Shown piece after piece: positions 43,242 through 52,442 of a DNA stretch of 64,000 nucleotides. The notes beneath the pieces were generated by a model. The model was not told where the DNA came from and searched no databases. It saw only the letters and a list, made by a program, of their open reading frames with translations. Position 1 is the stretch's first letter; each line of letters opens with the position of its first letter. Made by a program: the position numbers and the translations under genes. Origin of the DNA: Neisseriaceae bacterium JH1-16 (GTDB lineage: Bacteria; Pseudomonadota; Gammaproteobacteria; Burkholderiales; Chromobacteriaceae); assembly GCA_025989215.1 (NCBI GenBank), contig JAPDNP010000010.1:1-64000 (forward strand), given 5' to 3'.

Positions 43242-44187
43242 ATGGCTCACACCATCCTCAACCTACCCGACTATGCCGTGCTCGGTGTCGAAGAGGCCGA
43301 GCACGACTACCACAGCACCCGCCGCATGAAGTGCCGCGCCTGTGAGCGCACCTTTAGCGAGGCTCTGCGGGGCGTAGACGAGAAACGGGCCATGACGACC
43401 CGGCTGGTGGACTGGATTGGCAAGAGCGCCATCAAGAAGACCTTCTCCAGCATTGCGGAGGAGGTCGGCGTAGTCGAAGGCACGGTGCGGGCCATCTTCG
43501 CGGACTATGTGGCCGAGCGTGAGCAGCACCTGAAGTTCGAAACGCCCAAGTGGATGGGCATCGACGAAATCCACCTGACCAAGCCGCGTGGCGTCGTCAC
43601 CAACGTGCAGAACAACACGCTGGTCGAGATTCTGCGCGACCGAAACAAGAAGACCGTGGCCGACTACCTGTTCCGTCTGCCAAGCCGTGACAAGGTGGAG
43701 CTGGTGGCCATGGACATGTGGGTGCCGTACCGCGATGCGGTGCAGGCTGTTATGCCGCAGGCCGAGGTCATCATCGACAAGTTCCACGTCCTCAAGCTGG
43801 CCAACGAGGCAATGGAGAAGGCCCACAAGTCGATCCGGGCCGAGTTGGACACCAAGCAGCGCCGAGGGCTGATGCACGAGCGCTTCGTGCTACTCAAGCG
43901 CACGACGGAACTGACCGATCAGGAAGCGCTGCTGCCCGATGGCTGGTGCAAGAACTACCCGCTGCCGGGCGAGGCATACCGACTCGAAGCAGCGTGAACC
44001 GCTGGTCGTGGAAGAGGCGCCACGCTGGGGATTCTACGTGCCGGGCATGGCTCACGCATTGCCGGACGAGATAGGCCGGATGCCACCAGCTCCGAAGCCC
44101 GCACGCGAGCCATCAACACAAACGCCGAAGAACTACGGTGCAGACCTATAAGCACTGGCGCGGCTAATCGAGGATGGAGAGCTTTAG
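43242..44187 (+). pseudogene. ISL3-family transposase remnant
   Basis: The open frame 43242-43997 (251 codons) is an ISL3 transposase: HTILNLPDYAVLGVEEAEHD, the zinc-finger end MKCRACERTFSEAL, and DDE-domain pieces WMGIDEIHL, VAMDMWVPYRDAV and IDKFHVLKLANEAM. The N-terminal cysteine pair expected between HDYH and TRRMK is missing, so about 40-50 residues are deleted in frame. After PLPGEAYR the frame shifts. The final ISTLARLIEDGEL of the family is found in another frame, ending near 44187. No intact ends were found. Confidence 0.85.
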
Positions 44188-44290
44188 CCCTCAATCAACC
44201 GCGTAATACGAATACCTTTTAAATCAATTTTCATAAGATTTTATATTTCTAATTATCCTTCTGCGCGGAACCGCATAAGGAAAGGGCTTT

Positions 44291-45679
44291 ATGAACTTCG
44301 GTATCACTCCAAAAAACACGTGGACAACACTCGTCGCCGGTCTTTGCTGTTTGCTATCCCCTTCGCACGCTATAGCTGATCAATTACCAGGTTGCGGAGA
44401 ATACCATGAGGCAAGCGGGCCTTTAACACTATCTAATGCGATCGATAGCGCACTCTGCCTAAATGCAAGAACCAACACAGCCTGGGCCACTATCAAAGTG
44501 CAAAATGCCCAGGTTGGTATCGCTAGGGCAGCCTATCTGCCATCAGTCAATGGTTCGGTTACTACGCAGGCCAACTCCACTCGCTACCCAGGAACCCCAT
44601 ATCCGGAACAAAGGGTCACGGGCTATAGCAGCAGCCTCGGTCTGAACTGGCGATTGTTCGATTTCGGCGAACGTGCCGCACAAAATGCAGCCGCCGACAA
44701 ACTTCTTTCCGCCGCACTTTCTAGCTACGACGACGCCGTTCGGAAGACGCTTTCTGAAGTGATTCAGGCCTATTTTTCCGCCTTGCAGACGAACGCCACG
44801 TTTGTCGCAAAAAAGCAAGCAGTAAGCCTGTCGGAGAAAACGCTTGCGGTCGCCAGGCAGCGTGAATCGAAAGGGGTGGCAGGCCGAAGCGACACCTTGC
44901 AGGCAGAAGCCTCCGTGGCACGCGCTCGCTTGGCTTTTCAGCGCGCGATGGCCGATTTTAACAAGGCAATTGCCTCGCTTGTCTACGCGATGGGAGCGCC
45001 AAGCAATACGCCCATCTCGCTCCCGGAATCAGCGCCTATCGTGCCTCGGAATGAATTTCCTGAACTGCCTGTCTTGCTGGCCAATGTTCGGGTAAGCCAC
45101 CCAGCGATTCTCGCGGCCCATGCTCAGCGCGACGCTAGTGAGGACAACGTAGATGTCGCGCGAGCCCAAGGCCGCCCGACCATCGATTTGAATATATCGA
45201 ACTTTCAGAACGGGTACCCGAACCAGAGTGTTCAGGCGACTCGTTCCAACACGGTGAGTGCTGGCATCACCCTAACGATCCCGATATTCGACGGGTTCTC
45301 CAGAAAGAACAAGATCAACCAAGCAAAGGCCGAAGCCGAGAAAAGTGCCGCTCAAGCGGAAGACGTCGAGCACCAGATTCTCGGCGATCTGGTCAAGTCC
45401 TATAGCGATGTGACCACCTCGGCGGCGAGCGTAGAGGCTTCACAGGCATTCCTCAAGGCCGCCAGCGCCTCACTGGACTCGGCGACCAACCGCTATGAGC
45501 GAGGCGTATCAGACATTCTTGAACTTCTCACTGCCCAAAACACACTGGTCGATGCATTGGAAGCCAGTGCGCAATCCACATCGCAATGGAATTCGGCCCG
45601 CCTGAAGCTGATGGTCGATAGCGGACGAATTGGCCGTGATCAGATCATCGATCAAAGGCGCACCACCCCGTATTCGTAA
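44291..45679 (+). CDS. TolC-like outer-membrane protein of a type I secretion system
   Basis: It has 462 residues. A signal peptide (TTLVAGLCCLLSPSHAIA) precedes two OEP repeats (about 40-230 and 245-440) with the usual coiled-coil helices, such as NAIDSALCLNARTN, LDSATNRYERGVSDILELLTAQNTL and the N-terminal LGLNWRLFDFGER. It forms the outer-membrane channel for the ABC exporter and HlyD encoded downstream. AAGGAAAG precedes the ATG. The base composition is lower in GC than the flanking chromosome and no GTTGGCCGAA copies occur. It is the first gene of the island operon. Confidence 0.92.
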   Translation: MNFGITPKNTWTTLVAGLCCLLSPSHAIADQLPGCGEYHEASGPLTLSNAIDSALCLNARTNTAWATIKVQNAQVGIARAAYLPSVNGSVTTQANSTRYPGTPYPEQRVTGYSSSLGLNWRLFDFGERAAQNAAADKLLSAALSSYDDAVRKTLSEVIQAYFSALQTNATFVAKKQAVSLSEKTLAVARQRESKGVAGRSDTLQAEASVARARLAFQRAMADFNKAIASLVYAMGAPSNTPISLPESAPIVPRNEFPELPVLLANVRVSHPAILAAHAQRDASEDNVDVARAQGRPTIDLNISNFQNGYPNQSVQATRSNTVSAGITLTIPIFDGFSRKNKINQAKAEAEKSAAQAEDVEHQILGDLVKSYSDVTTSAASVEASQAFLKAASASLDSATNRYERGVSDILELLTAQNTLVDALEASAQSTSQWNSARLKLMVDSGRIGRDQIIDQRRTTPYS

Positions 45680-45831
45680 GAGTGGGCGTCATATTTCGCG
45701 GCATCACTTCTTATTTCATTTCATATCTTTCACCTTTCATCTGCAGGGGGAGGCTGCATCCGATCGAATATCGATATCAGTGACACTAAAACTGCCAGAC
45801 TTACGTACACGGACAAAGGATTAATAACAAT

Positions 45832-48800
45832 ATGAGCAATCTAAACACTCTTACTCAAGAACAGTTCGTCGCGCTCACCGCAGCCCAGATCAAGAGCATT
45901 CCACCGGCTGATTTCAGCGCGCTCGACATCAATCACTGCATGTGGCTCACATACGCACAAACTAACGCGCTTTCTGCAGCCCAAGTAGCGGCCATGTCGC
46001 CTCAGCAATTGGGCGCACTGCCACATCCCGAAGGCCTTTTTGCTGGTGCAGCTGGATTGTCGGTTGAGGACGTAGCGGTTATCAACCCGAAGCTATGGCT
46101 TGCCGAGAATTTGAACAATATGCAAGCAGCCGTAGTTGCTGCAGTGCCGCCCGCCGGGATCGCTGCTCTCGCACTAAATGTGCGATTTCTGAGCGCTAAA
46201 ACGATCTCGGCCATGACCCTTCAGCAAATTGCGGCAATTCCTAAGGCCGATCTGCTCCCGCCTACTGCGGTGTCCGCCTTAACCGCGCCCCAGATCGCCA
46301 GCCTTACCGTGAACTGGTCCATCGTCAGCTCCGCGTGGTTTAACGCATTATCTGGCGCTGCCGTAGCGGCAATTCCGGCAACGAGCATCGCCCAACTCTC
46401 CGGGGCAGTTCTCCAAGGGCTGCAAGCATCGACCGTCTCTGCGATGAGCCCCCAGCAGTTGAACGCGATTGCACAACCCACGCTTCTGTCGATCGATGCC
46501 ACACAAGCCCGCAATGCAGTACTCGCATCGACTTTTGACTGGGGTACGGCGACAGCGGCTATGATTAACGCGATGTCGCCGCAAGCTATTGCTGCAATCC
46601 CCGTAGACAGTATCAAAAAGATTCCGCCCGCCGTTATCCTGGCTTTGAATGCAACCGCTTTGGCCAGCGTCACTGCCGCACAGGTTTCCGCACTGCAGAT
46701 CGATTGGACAACGGTCAGCGCGAGCGTACTCAACGCCCTCTCCCCGACGACCATTGCGGCGGTCTCGCCCGATAAGATCGCCCAACTGTCCGTAGCGACC
46801 GTTCAGGCGCTGGCCCCTTCGTTCGTGACCGCCATGACCGTCGATCAGTTCAAGGCATTCACCAACGTGACAGCCCTGTCGAGCGCCGCGGCAAACGCGA
46901 TCTCCGCCGCTCAGGCGGCCGTGATCTCCAGCACGCAGATCAATGCGCTGCAGATCAATTGGGCCACCGTGGGTGCGAGTGTGCTCAACGCCCTCGCGCC
47001 GACGACCATTGCGGCGGTCTCGCCCGATAAGATCGCCCAACTGTCCGTGGCGACCGTTCAGGCGCTGGCCCCGTCGTTCGTCACCGCCATGACCGTCGCT
47101 CAATTCAAGACGTTCACCAACCTGACATCGCTGTCGGGCGCCGCGGTAAACGCGATCTCCGCCGCCCAGGCTGCCGTGATCTCCAGCACACAGATCAATG
47201 CGCTGCAGATCGATTGGACCAAGGTCAGCGCGAGCGTGCTCAGCGCCCTCTCGGCGACGACCATTGCCGCGATCTCGCCCGATAAGTTCGCCAAACTGTC
47301 CGTAGCAGCAGCCCAAGCACTGGCCCCGTCGTTCGTGACGGCCATGACGGTCGATCAGTTCAAGGCGTTCACCAATGTGACGGCCCTGTCGGGCGCCGCG
47401 GCAAACGCCATCTCCGCCGCTCAGGCTGCCGTGATCTCCAGCACGCAGATCAATGCTCTGCAGATCGATTGGAGCAAGGTCGGCGCGAGCGTACTCAACG
47501 CCCTCGCGCCAACGACCATTGCGGCGGTCTCACCCGATAAGATCGCCCAACTGTCCGTAGCGACCGTTCAGGCGCTGGCCCCGTCGTTCGTCACCGCCAT
47601 GACCGTCAATCAGTTCAAGACGTTCATCAACCTGACCTCGCTGTCGGGCGCCGCGGCAAATGCGATCTCCGCCGCTCAGGCGGCCGGGATCTCCAGCACC
47701 CAGATCAATGCGCTGCAGATCGACTGGAGCAAGGCCAGCGCGACGCTGCTCAACGCCCTCTCGCCGACGACCATTGCGGCGATCTCGTCCGATAAGATCG
47801 CCCAACTCTCCGTGGCGACCGTTCAAGGGTTGACCTCGGCGTTCGTCACCGCCATGACCGTCGATCAGTTCAAGACGTTCACCAACGTGGCGGCCCTGTC
47901 GAGTGCTGCGGCAAGCGCGATCTCCGCCGCTCAGGCGGCCGTGATCGCCAACAATCAGATCATCGACTGGACCACGGTCAGCGCGAGTGCGCTCAATGCC
48001 CTCTCGCCGACGGCCATTGCGGCGATCGCACCGGATAAGATCGCCGGTTTGTCCACAGCCATTGTCAAAGCACTCACCCCATCTTTCGTGACGGCGATGA
48101 CCGTCGATCAGTTCAAGGCATTCACCAACGTCACCTCGCTCTCGAGCGCTGCGGCAAACGCGATTTCCGCTGCGCAGGCTACAGCTATCACTGGAAATCT
48201 GTACTGGGTCAACCCTGACTGGGTCAATGCACTATCACCGCAGGCCCTGGCCGCTATTCCACCCAAGGTGACTGGGGGGATAGGACATACGTCCATGGCA
48301 GGCCTGATAGCCGCGACCGTCGCTAACTTCACACCTGATCAGCTCAATAACCTGTCGTACATTCGCTTTCTGACGCCCGCTGCTCTGGGAGGCCTCACTG
48401 CGGCTCAGACAGCCAAGATTGCCAACGGACAGTGGTACCAAATGGGTTGGGGAAAGATCGCTTATCTGTCTGATGCGGCAATGGCTGCGGTCACCACCAG
48501 TGCAATCGATTACATCTCCTATTACGATATTTCCGTATTCAATGCAGCCCGAATTCCCGCGATGACGCCTGCTCAGATCGGCGCACTCTATAAGATAGAG
48601 AAGCTGTCACTCGATGCAGTCGCAGTGCTCAGCCCAGATCAGATCAAAGCCATATCTCAATCGGCTTGGGGAAAAGTGTCTAGCGATTGGTTTAATGCCC
48701 TCTCACCCACTGCAGTATCCGGCATTGGACAGGATGTATTGAGCTCCCTCAGTCGTTCGGTTGTGGGTGGGTTTAGTCTGCAATTTGTTCAAAGCATGAA

Positions 48801-50160
48801 TGCCGAGCAATTGTCCACCCTGAACCCGGTATTTCTCTCGAATACCGTGCTGGGTAGCTTGCCACTCGACAAACTTAGCCTCATAAAAAACTGGGACTCG
48901 GTCAGCGCCAGCTTTCTCAACTCTCTGTCGCTTGAAGCATTCGCGGCGATTTCTGCCGATGGCATCAATCAGATGTCGCTGGTTGCCCTGCAAGGATTGG
49001 ACGCAAACCGTCGCCGCATAGCCATCAAAAAGGCTGACGTGACCCATGCGGGGTATATCGCCATGGCATCGAAAGACGCGTCGATCAACTATGACTCAGC
49101 GCTCACACAACTCCAGTGCATGAAGTCCGAGATTGGTGCCGGTGGCCTATCGGCCGACCAGTTCACCTCGTTCAATCAGCTACTGAACGGCGCGAAGGCC
49201 GCTAACGGTGAGCAGACCTACGTTTCTTCGCTTATGACAAGCATGCTCAAAGAAGGCGTGCAAATGAACATGAGTGCAGACGCGTTTGGCGCTTCCGTTA
49301 ACGAATGGTTCCTTGGTTCGGTTAACGCCACAACTAACAGCACCGGAAGCATAAACGTTGCTGACATGGAACTCTTCCGCGGCTCCCTCCAGCAGGCTGC
49401 TGATGGCGTCTCCCAAGGTGGTCTCGGGGATTGCGGGATCATTGCATCGCTAGAGGAATTTGCAGAGCTCTACCCTGAGCGCCTGTCCGGTTTGATTGGC
49501 GCGAATGGTAACGGCACGTACGGTGTGAAGCTCTACAACAAGGGGACTCCGTTCTTTGTAACGGTGGACAGCACTGTTCAGGACGTGGGTGCATCGGTGA
49601 GCGCCGGCAGTTGGGCGCGGCTAATGGAAGACGCTCTCGCGAAATCGGCTGCAGAGAGCGGCGTATATTGGATGTGGTCGTCTCTGAATGGGAACTATTC
49701 TTTCACTACCCAGATGGCCATTGGAGGTGGCTCGAACTATCAGAACTGGAATAGTGCTGCCAGCGGTTACAGCGCCATCGTGAGTGCGCTGGCAGATGGC
49801 GAACACTTGGTCACCTACTCAAGCTTCAAGAATTCAACAACTGGCCCGGACGGCATGACGAACTTGGTGGGTAGCCATGCCTTCGCTGTCACCGGCATCG
49901 ATAAATCGAACGGGAATTTCATCTTCCGCAACCCCTGGGATGACTACTACACGTTCGAGATTTCCGCAGAAACAATTGATACTACACCGGGCAGCGGCTA
50001 CTTCTCTGTAACAAAGTTATCCAAGGAGTACGATCCGCAATTGCTTGCTCAGGCGATGGCGAGCTTTGATGCGCCTTCTGCCGTCAATACTGCGGCCAAT
50101 CAACTGGTGGCCACGCAGAGCATCGCTCAACCGACGTTGACCACACCGCTGGCAGCCTGA
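45832..50160 (+). CDS. Giant repeat protein with C-terminal calpain-like (C2) cysteine protease, putative type I secretion substrate
   Basis: It has 1442 residues and no signal peptide. Residues 1-290 are divergent solenoid-like repeats (LTxxQIxAL-type). Residues 290-790 are six 85-residue near-identical repeats, followed by decayed repeats to about 1085. Residues 1185-1390 match the calpain core: Gln1195 and Cys1201 in QGGLGDCGIIASL, His1349 in GSHAFAVTGI, and Asn1367 in FRNPWDDYY. The Cys-His-Asn order, the spacing and the Gln six residues before Cys are those of family C2. There are no RTX glycine repeats. The tail (QSIAQPTLTTPLAA) could be the uncleaved secretion signal. Lying between TolC-like and HlyB/HlyD genes, it is the likely exported cargo. 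Whether it is a toxin, adhesin or processing enzyme is unknown. Confidence 0.85.
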   Translation: MSNLNTLTQEQFVALTAAQIKSIPPADFSALDINHCMWLTYAQTNALSAAQVAAMSPQQLGALPHPEGLFAGAAGLSVEDVAVINPKLWLAENLNNMQAAVVAAVPPAGIAALALNVRFLSAKTISAMTLQQIAAIPKADLLPPTAVSALTAPQIASLTVNWSIVSSAWFNALSGAAVAAIPATSIAQLSGAVLQGLQASTVSAMSPQQLNAIAQPTLLSIDATQARNAVLASTFDWGTATAAMINAMSPQAIAAIPVDSIKKIPPAVILALNATALASVTAAQVSALQIDWTTVSASVLNALSPTTIAAVSPDKIAQLSVATVQALAPSFVTAMTVDQFKAFTNVTALSSAAANAISAAQAAVISSTQINALQINWATVGASVLNALAPTTIAAVSPDKIAQLSVATVQALAPSFVTAMTVAQFKTFTNLTSLSGAAVNAISAAQAAVISSTQINALQIDWTKVSASVLSALSATTIAAISPDKFAKLSVAAAQALAPSFVTAMTVDQFKAFTNVTALSGAAANAISAAQAAVISSTQINALQIDWSKVGASVLNALAPTTIAAVSPDKIAQLSVATVQALAPSFVTAMTVNQFKTFINLTSLSGAAANAISAAQAAGISSTQINALQIDWSKASATLLNALSPTTIAAISSDKIAQLSVATVQGLTSAFVTAMTVDQFKTFTNVAALSSAAASAISAAQAAVIANNQIIDWTTVSASALNALSPTAIAAIAPDKIAGLSTAIVKALTPSFVTAMTVDQFKAFTNVTSLSSAAANAISAAQATAITGNLYWVNPDWVNALSPQALAAIPPKVTGGIGHTSMAGLIAATVANFTPDQLNNLSYIRFLTPAALGGLTAAQTAKIANGQWYQMGWGKIAYLSDAAMAAVTTSAIDYISYYDISVFNAARIPAMTPAQIGALYKIEKLSLDAVAVLSPDQIKAISQSAWGKVSSDWFNALSPTAVSGIGQDVLSSLSRSVVGGFSLQFVQSMNAEQLSTLNPVFLSNTVLGSLPLDKLSLIKNWDSVSASFLNSLSLEAFAAISADGINQMSLVALQGLDANRRRIAIKKADVTHAGYIAMASKDASINYDSALTQLQCMKSEIGAGGLSADQFTSFNQLLNGAKAANGEQTYVSSLMTSMLKEGVQMNMSADAFGASVNEWFLGSVNATTNSTGSINVADMELFRGSLQQAADGVSQGGLGDCGIIASLEEFAELYPERLSGLIGANGNGTYGVKLYNKGTPFFVTVDSTVQDVGASVSAGSWARLMEDALAKSAAESGVYWMWSSLNGNYSFTTQMAIGGGSNYQNWNSAASGYSAIVSALADGEHLVTYSSFKNSTTGPDGMTNLVGSHAFAVTGIDKSNGNFIFRNPWDDYYTFEISAETIDTTPGSGYFSVTKLSKEYDPQLLAQAMASFDAPSAVNTAANQLVATQSIAQPTLTTPLAA
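46699..48201 (+). repeat. Six tandem 255-bp coding repeats
   Basis: Units start at 46699, 46954, 47209, 47464, 47719 and 47962. Units 1-4 are exactly 255 bp, unit 5 is 243 bp, and unit 6 decays into the divergent repeats. Each encodes an IDW-start module with SVLNALSPTTIAAVSPDKIA and SFVTAMTVDQFKAFTN. Units 1, 2 and 4 share long identical DNA tracts while unit 3 differs in its middle. This suggests recent homogenisation by recombination. Confidence 0.92.
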
Positions 50161-50170
50161 TCGGTGAGTC

Positions 50171-50198
50171 GCCGTGGGCGGCTTCGCCCGCCCACGGC
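50171..50198 (+). promoter_or_regulatory. Intercistronic hairpin after the calpain-repeat gene
   Basis: GCCGTGGGCGG and CCGCCCACGGC form a perfect 11-bp stem with a CTTCGC loop. No T tract follows. It lies 11 bases after the substrate gene and before the exporter gene. It could protect the upstream message or attenuate readthrough, keeping cargo above exporter. Confidence 0.6.
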
Positions 50199-50282
50199 CC
50201 GAAGCAATATGCGCGACCATTATGTGACAGTACGGGGGGCATCATGCATCCCCGTCTTGCACATCGCCCCCCTGGAACCCTC

Positions 50283-52442
50283 ATGGAACTAAATGCAATT
50301 GAGTACGAAGCAAAAGTCGATACAGGGCTGCAGTGCCTGCTGTCGATTGCCGCACTGCATGGTATAGCTGCCGACGAAGCCCAGATTCGCCATCAACTCG
50401 GCGGAGAAAGGCTTGACGAGCAAAACATTCTATTGGCAGCCAAATCACTGGGGCTCAAGTCCAAGGCGATACGCCAAGACCCGGAACGCCTTCAGATGGC
50501 GCCACTGCCCGCGATCACCCAAAACCGTCACAGCGGCAAATCGCTCATTGTCGCGCAATGCAGTCAGGCGACTGATAAGCCCCTGCAACTGCTGATCCAA
50601 TATCCTGGCGAACCACCGACAGTCATCTCTCGCGATGAATTCATCGAGATGTGGACTGGCACGCTGCTCCTCTTCACTAGCAAAGCTTCATTCGCTGGAG
50701 AAATGGCGAAGTTCGACTTCACCTGGTTTGTGCCCGCGATCATTCGTTACCGCCGCATCCTGACCGAGGTTTTGGTAATTTCACTTGTAATTCAGTCCAT
50801 CGGGCTTGTCACCCCGATGTTCTTTCAAGTGGTGATGGACAAGGTGCTGGTCAACCACGCGATGCGTACGCTTGACGTTATCGCCATCGGCCTGATTTGC
50901 TCGATCATCTTCGAGGTGGTCTTGACTGGCATACGCTCTTGGGTGTTCTCCTATACCAGCAACAAAATCGACGTGGAGCTTGGTGCGCGATTGTTTCGTC
51001 ACTTGCTCGCACTACCGCTGTCATACTTCCATTCGCGTCGCGTCGGCGACTCAGTGGCACGCATCAGAGAGCTCGAAAACATCCGTTCTTTCCTCACAGG
51101 AAATGCCCTGACGCTAGTACTTGATATTCTATTCTCGTTGATTTTCTTCGGGGTGATGTTGTGGTACAGCCCCACATTGACGCTAATCGTTGCCCTCTCC
51201 ATCCCTCTTTATGTGGGAATATCGCTATTAGTAACGCCTGTTGTACGCAAGCGATTGGACGAGAAATTCAACAAGGGGGCTGAGAACCAGTCCTTCCTAG
51301 TCGAGACGATCAGTGGTATCGACACGGTCAAAGCACTGGCGGTCGAACCGCGTTGGATTCAGAAATGGGAAAAGCAACTGGCCGGCTATGTCACTGCGGG
51401 ACAGTCAGTCAACAACGTGGCAACGATCTCCAATGCCGGCGTCACGCTGATTAGTAAACTGGTGACTGCCGCCATCATGTGGATGGGTGCACTACTTGTT
51501 ATCGACAACAAGCTAACTGTCGGTGAGCTCGTAGCATTCAATATGCTCGCCGGTCAAGTGTCCAGCCCCATTCTTCGACTCGCCCAATTGTGGAATGATT
51601 TCCAACAGGTGGGCATTTCGGTATCGAGGCTTGGTGACGTGCTGAATGCACAACCAGAGGTGGCCGGACAGAAGACGCGGCTACCCCGACTTTCGGGCTC
51701 GATAGAGTTCGATAATGTCGGTTTTCGCTATCGTCCGGATGCGTCCGATGTCCTGCGCGGCGTAAACCTGAAAGTCGAGCCCGGCCAGGTCATTGGCATT
51801 GTAGGGCGCTCGGGCTCCGGCAAAAGCACGCTGACCCGTTTGGCTCAACGGCTCTATGTACCCAATCGAGGGCGCGTACTCATTGATGGGCAAGACATCG
51901 CCGTTATCGACACTGCGTCGCTACGCCAACAGGTCGGCGTGGTGTTGCAAGAGAACGTACTGTTCAATCGCTCGATTCGCGACAACATTGCGCTCATCAA
52001 TCCAAGCTTACCCATTGAAGCGGTCATACACGCGGCCAAGCTTGCCGGCGCACATGAGTTCATTTGCGAGCTCTCAGACGGCTATGACACCGTGGTTGGC
52101 GAAAACGGCACGGGACTGTCCGGCGGGCAACGTCAACGTATCGCTATTGCGCGAGCGCTCATCGGCGACCCTCGTATTTTGATTTTCGATGAGGCGACGA
52201 GCGCACTGGACTATGAGTCGGAAAAAATTATTCAAGACAATATGCGCTCGATCTGCAAGGGTCGCACGGTGCTGATTATCGCTCACCGGTTATCAGCCGT
52301 TCGCGATGCCCATCGCATTATTGTCATGGAGCGCGGCGAGGTTGCAGAATCCGGCACGCATGAAGAGTTGCTCGTCGACCCTAACGGAATTTACACCCAC
52401 CTGAACTCGCTTCAACAAGGTCTGCGCGAGAAGCAATCATGA
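50283..52442 (+). CDS. Type I secretion ABC exporter, HlyB-like with an inactive C39-like domain
   Basis: It has 719 residues. The N-terminal peptidase-like domain (1-130) has Thr14 in DTGLQCLLSIAALHG where C39 peptidases have the catalytic Cys, so it should bind but not cleave its cargo, as in HlyB. Six transmembrane helices follow (about 155-440), then an ATPase with [30 protein letters not shown] and an AHRLS histidine. ATG 50283 gives the HlyB-like N-terminus; an in-frame ATG at 50244 also has a G-rich site upstream. The stop overlaps hlyD (ATGA). Confidence 0.93.
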   Translation: MELNAIEYEAKVDTGLQCLLSIAALHGIAADEAQIRHQLGGERLDEQNILLAAKSLGLKSKAIRQDPERLQMAPLPAITQNRHSGKSLIVAQCSQATDKPLQLLIQYPGEPPTVISRDEFIEMWTGTLLLFTSKASFAGEMAKFDFTWFVPAIIRYRRILTEVLVISLVIQSIGLVTPMFFQVVMDKVLVNHAMRTLDVIAIGLICSIIFEVVLTGIRSWVFSYTSNKIDVELGARLFRHLLALPLSYFHSRRVGDSVARIRELENIRSFLTGNALTLVLDILFSLIFFGVMLWYSPTLTLIVALSIPLYVGISLLVTPVVRKRLDEKFNKGAENQSFLVETISGIDTVKALAVEPRWIQKWEKQLAGYVTAGQSVNNVATISNAGVTLISKLVTAAIMWMGALLVIDNKLTVGELVAFNMLAGQVSSPILRLAQLWNDFQQVGISVSRLGDVLNAQPEVAGQKTRLPRLSGSIEFDNVGFRYRPDASDVLRGVNLKVEPGQVIGIVGRSGSGKSTLTRLAQRLYVPNRGRVLIDGQDIAVIDTASLRQQVGVVLQENVLFNRSIRDNIALINPSLPIEAVIHAAKLAGAHEFICELSDGYDTVVGENGTGLSGGQRQRIAIARALIGDPRILIFDEATSALDYESEKIIQDNMRSICKGRTVLIIAHRLSAVRDAHRIIVMERGEVAESGTHEELLVDPNGIYTHLNSLQQGLREKQS

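Noticed and set aside
46699-48201. CRISPR array or satellite explanation for the regular repeats
   Set aside because: The units are 255 bp, contiguous and in frame as protein repeats, without alternating spacers.
45832-50160. RTX toxin or adhesin
   Set aside because: No glycine-rich nonapeptide repeats are present; the repeats are Ala/Val/Ile-rich 85-residue modules.
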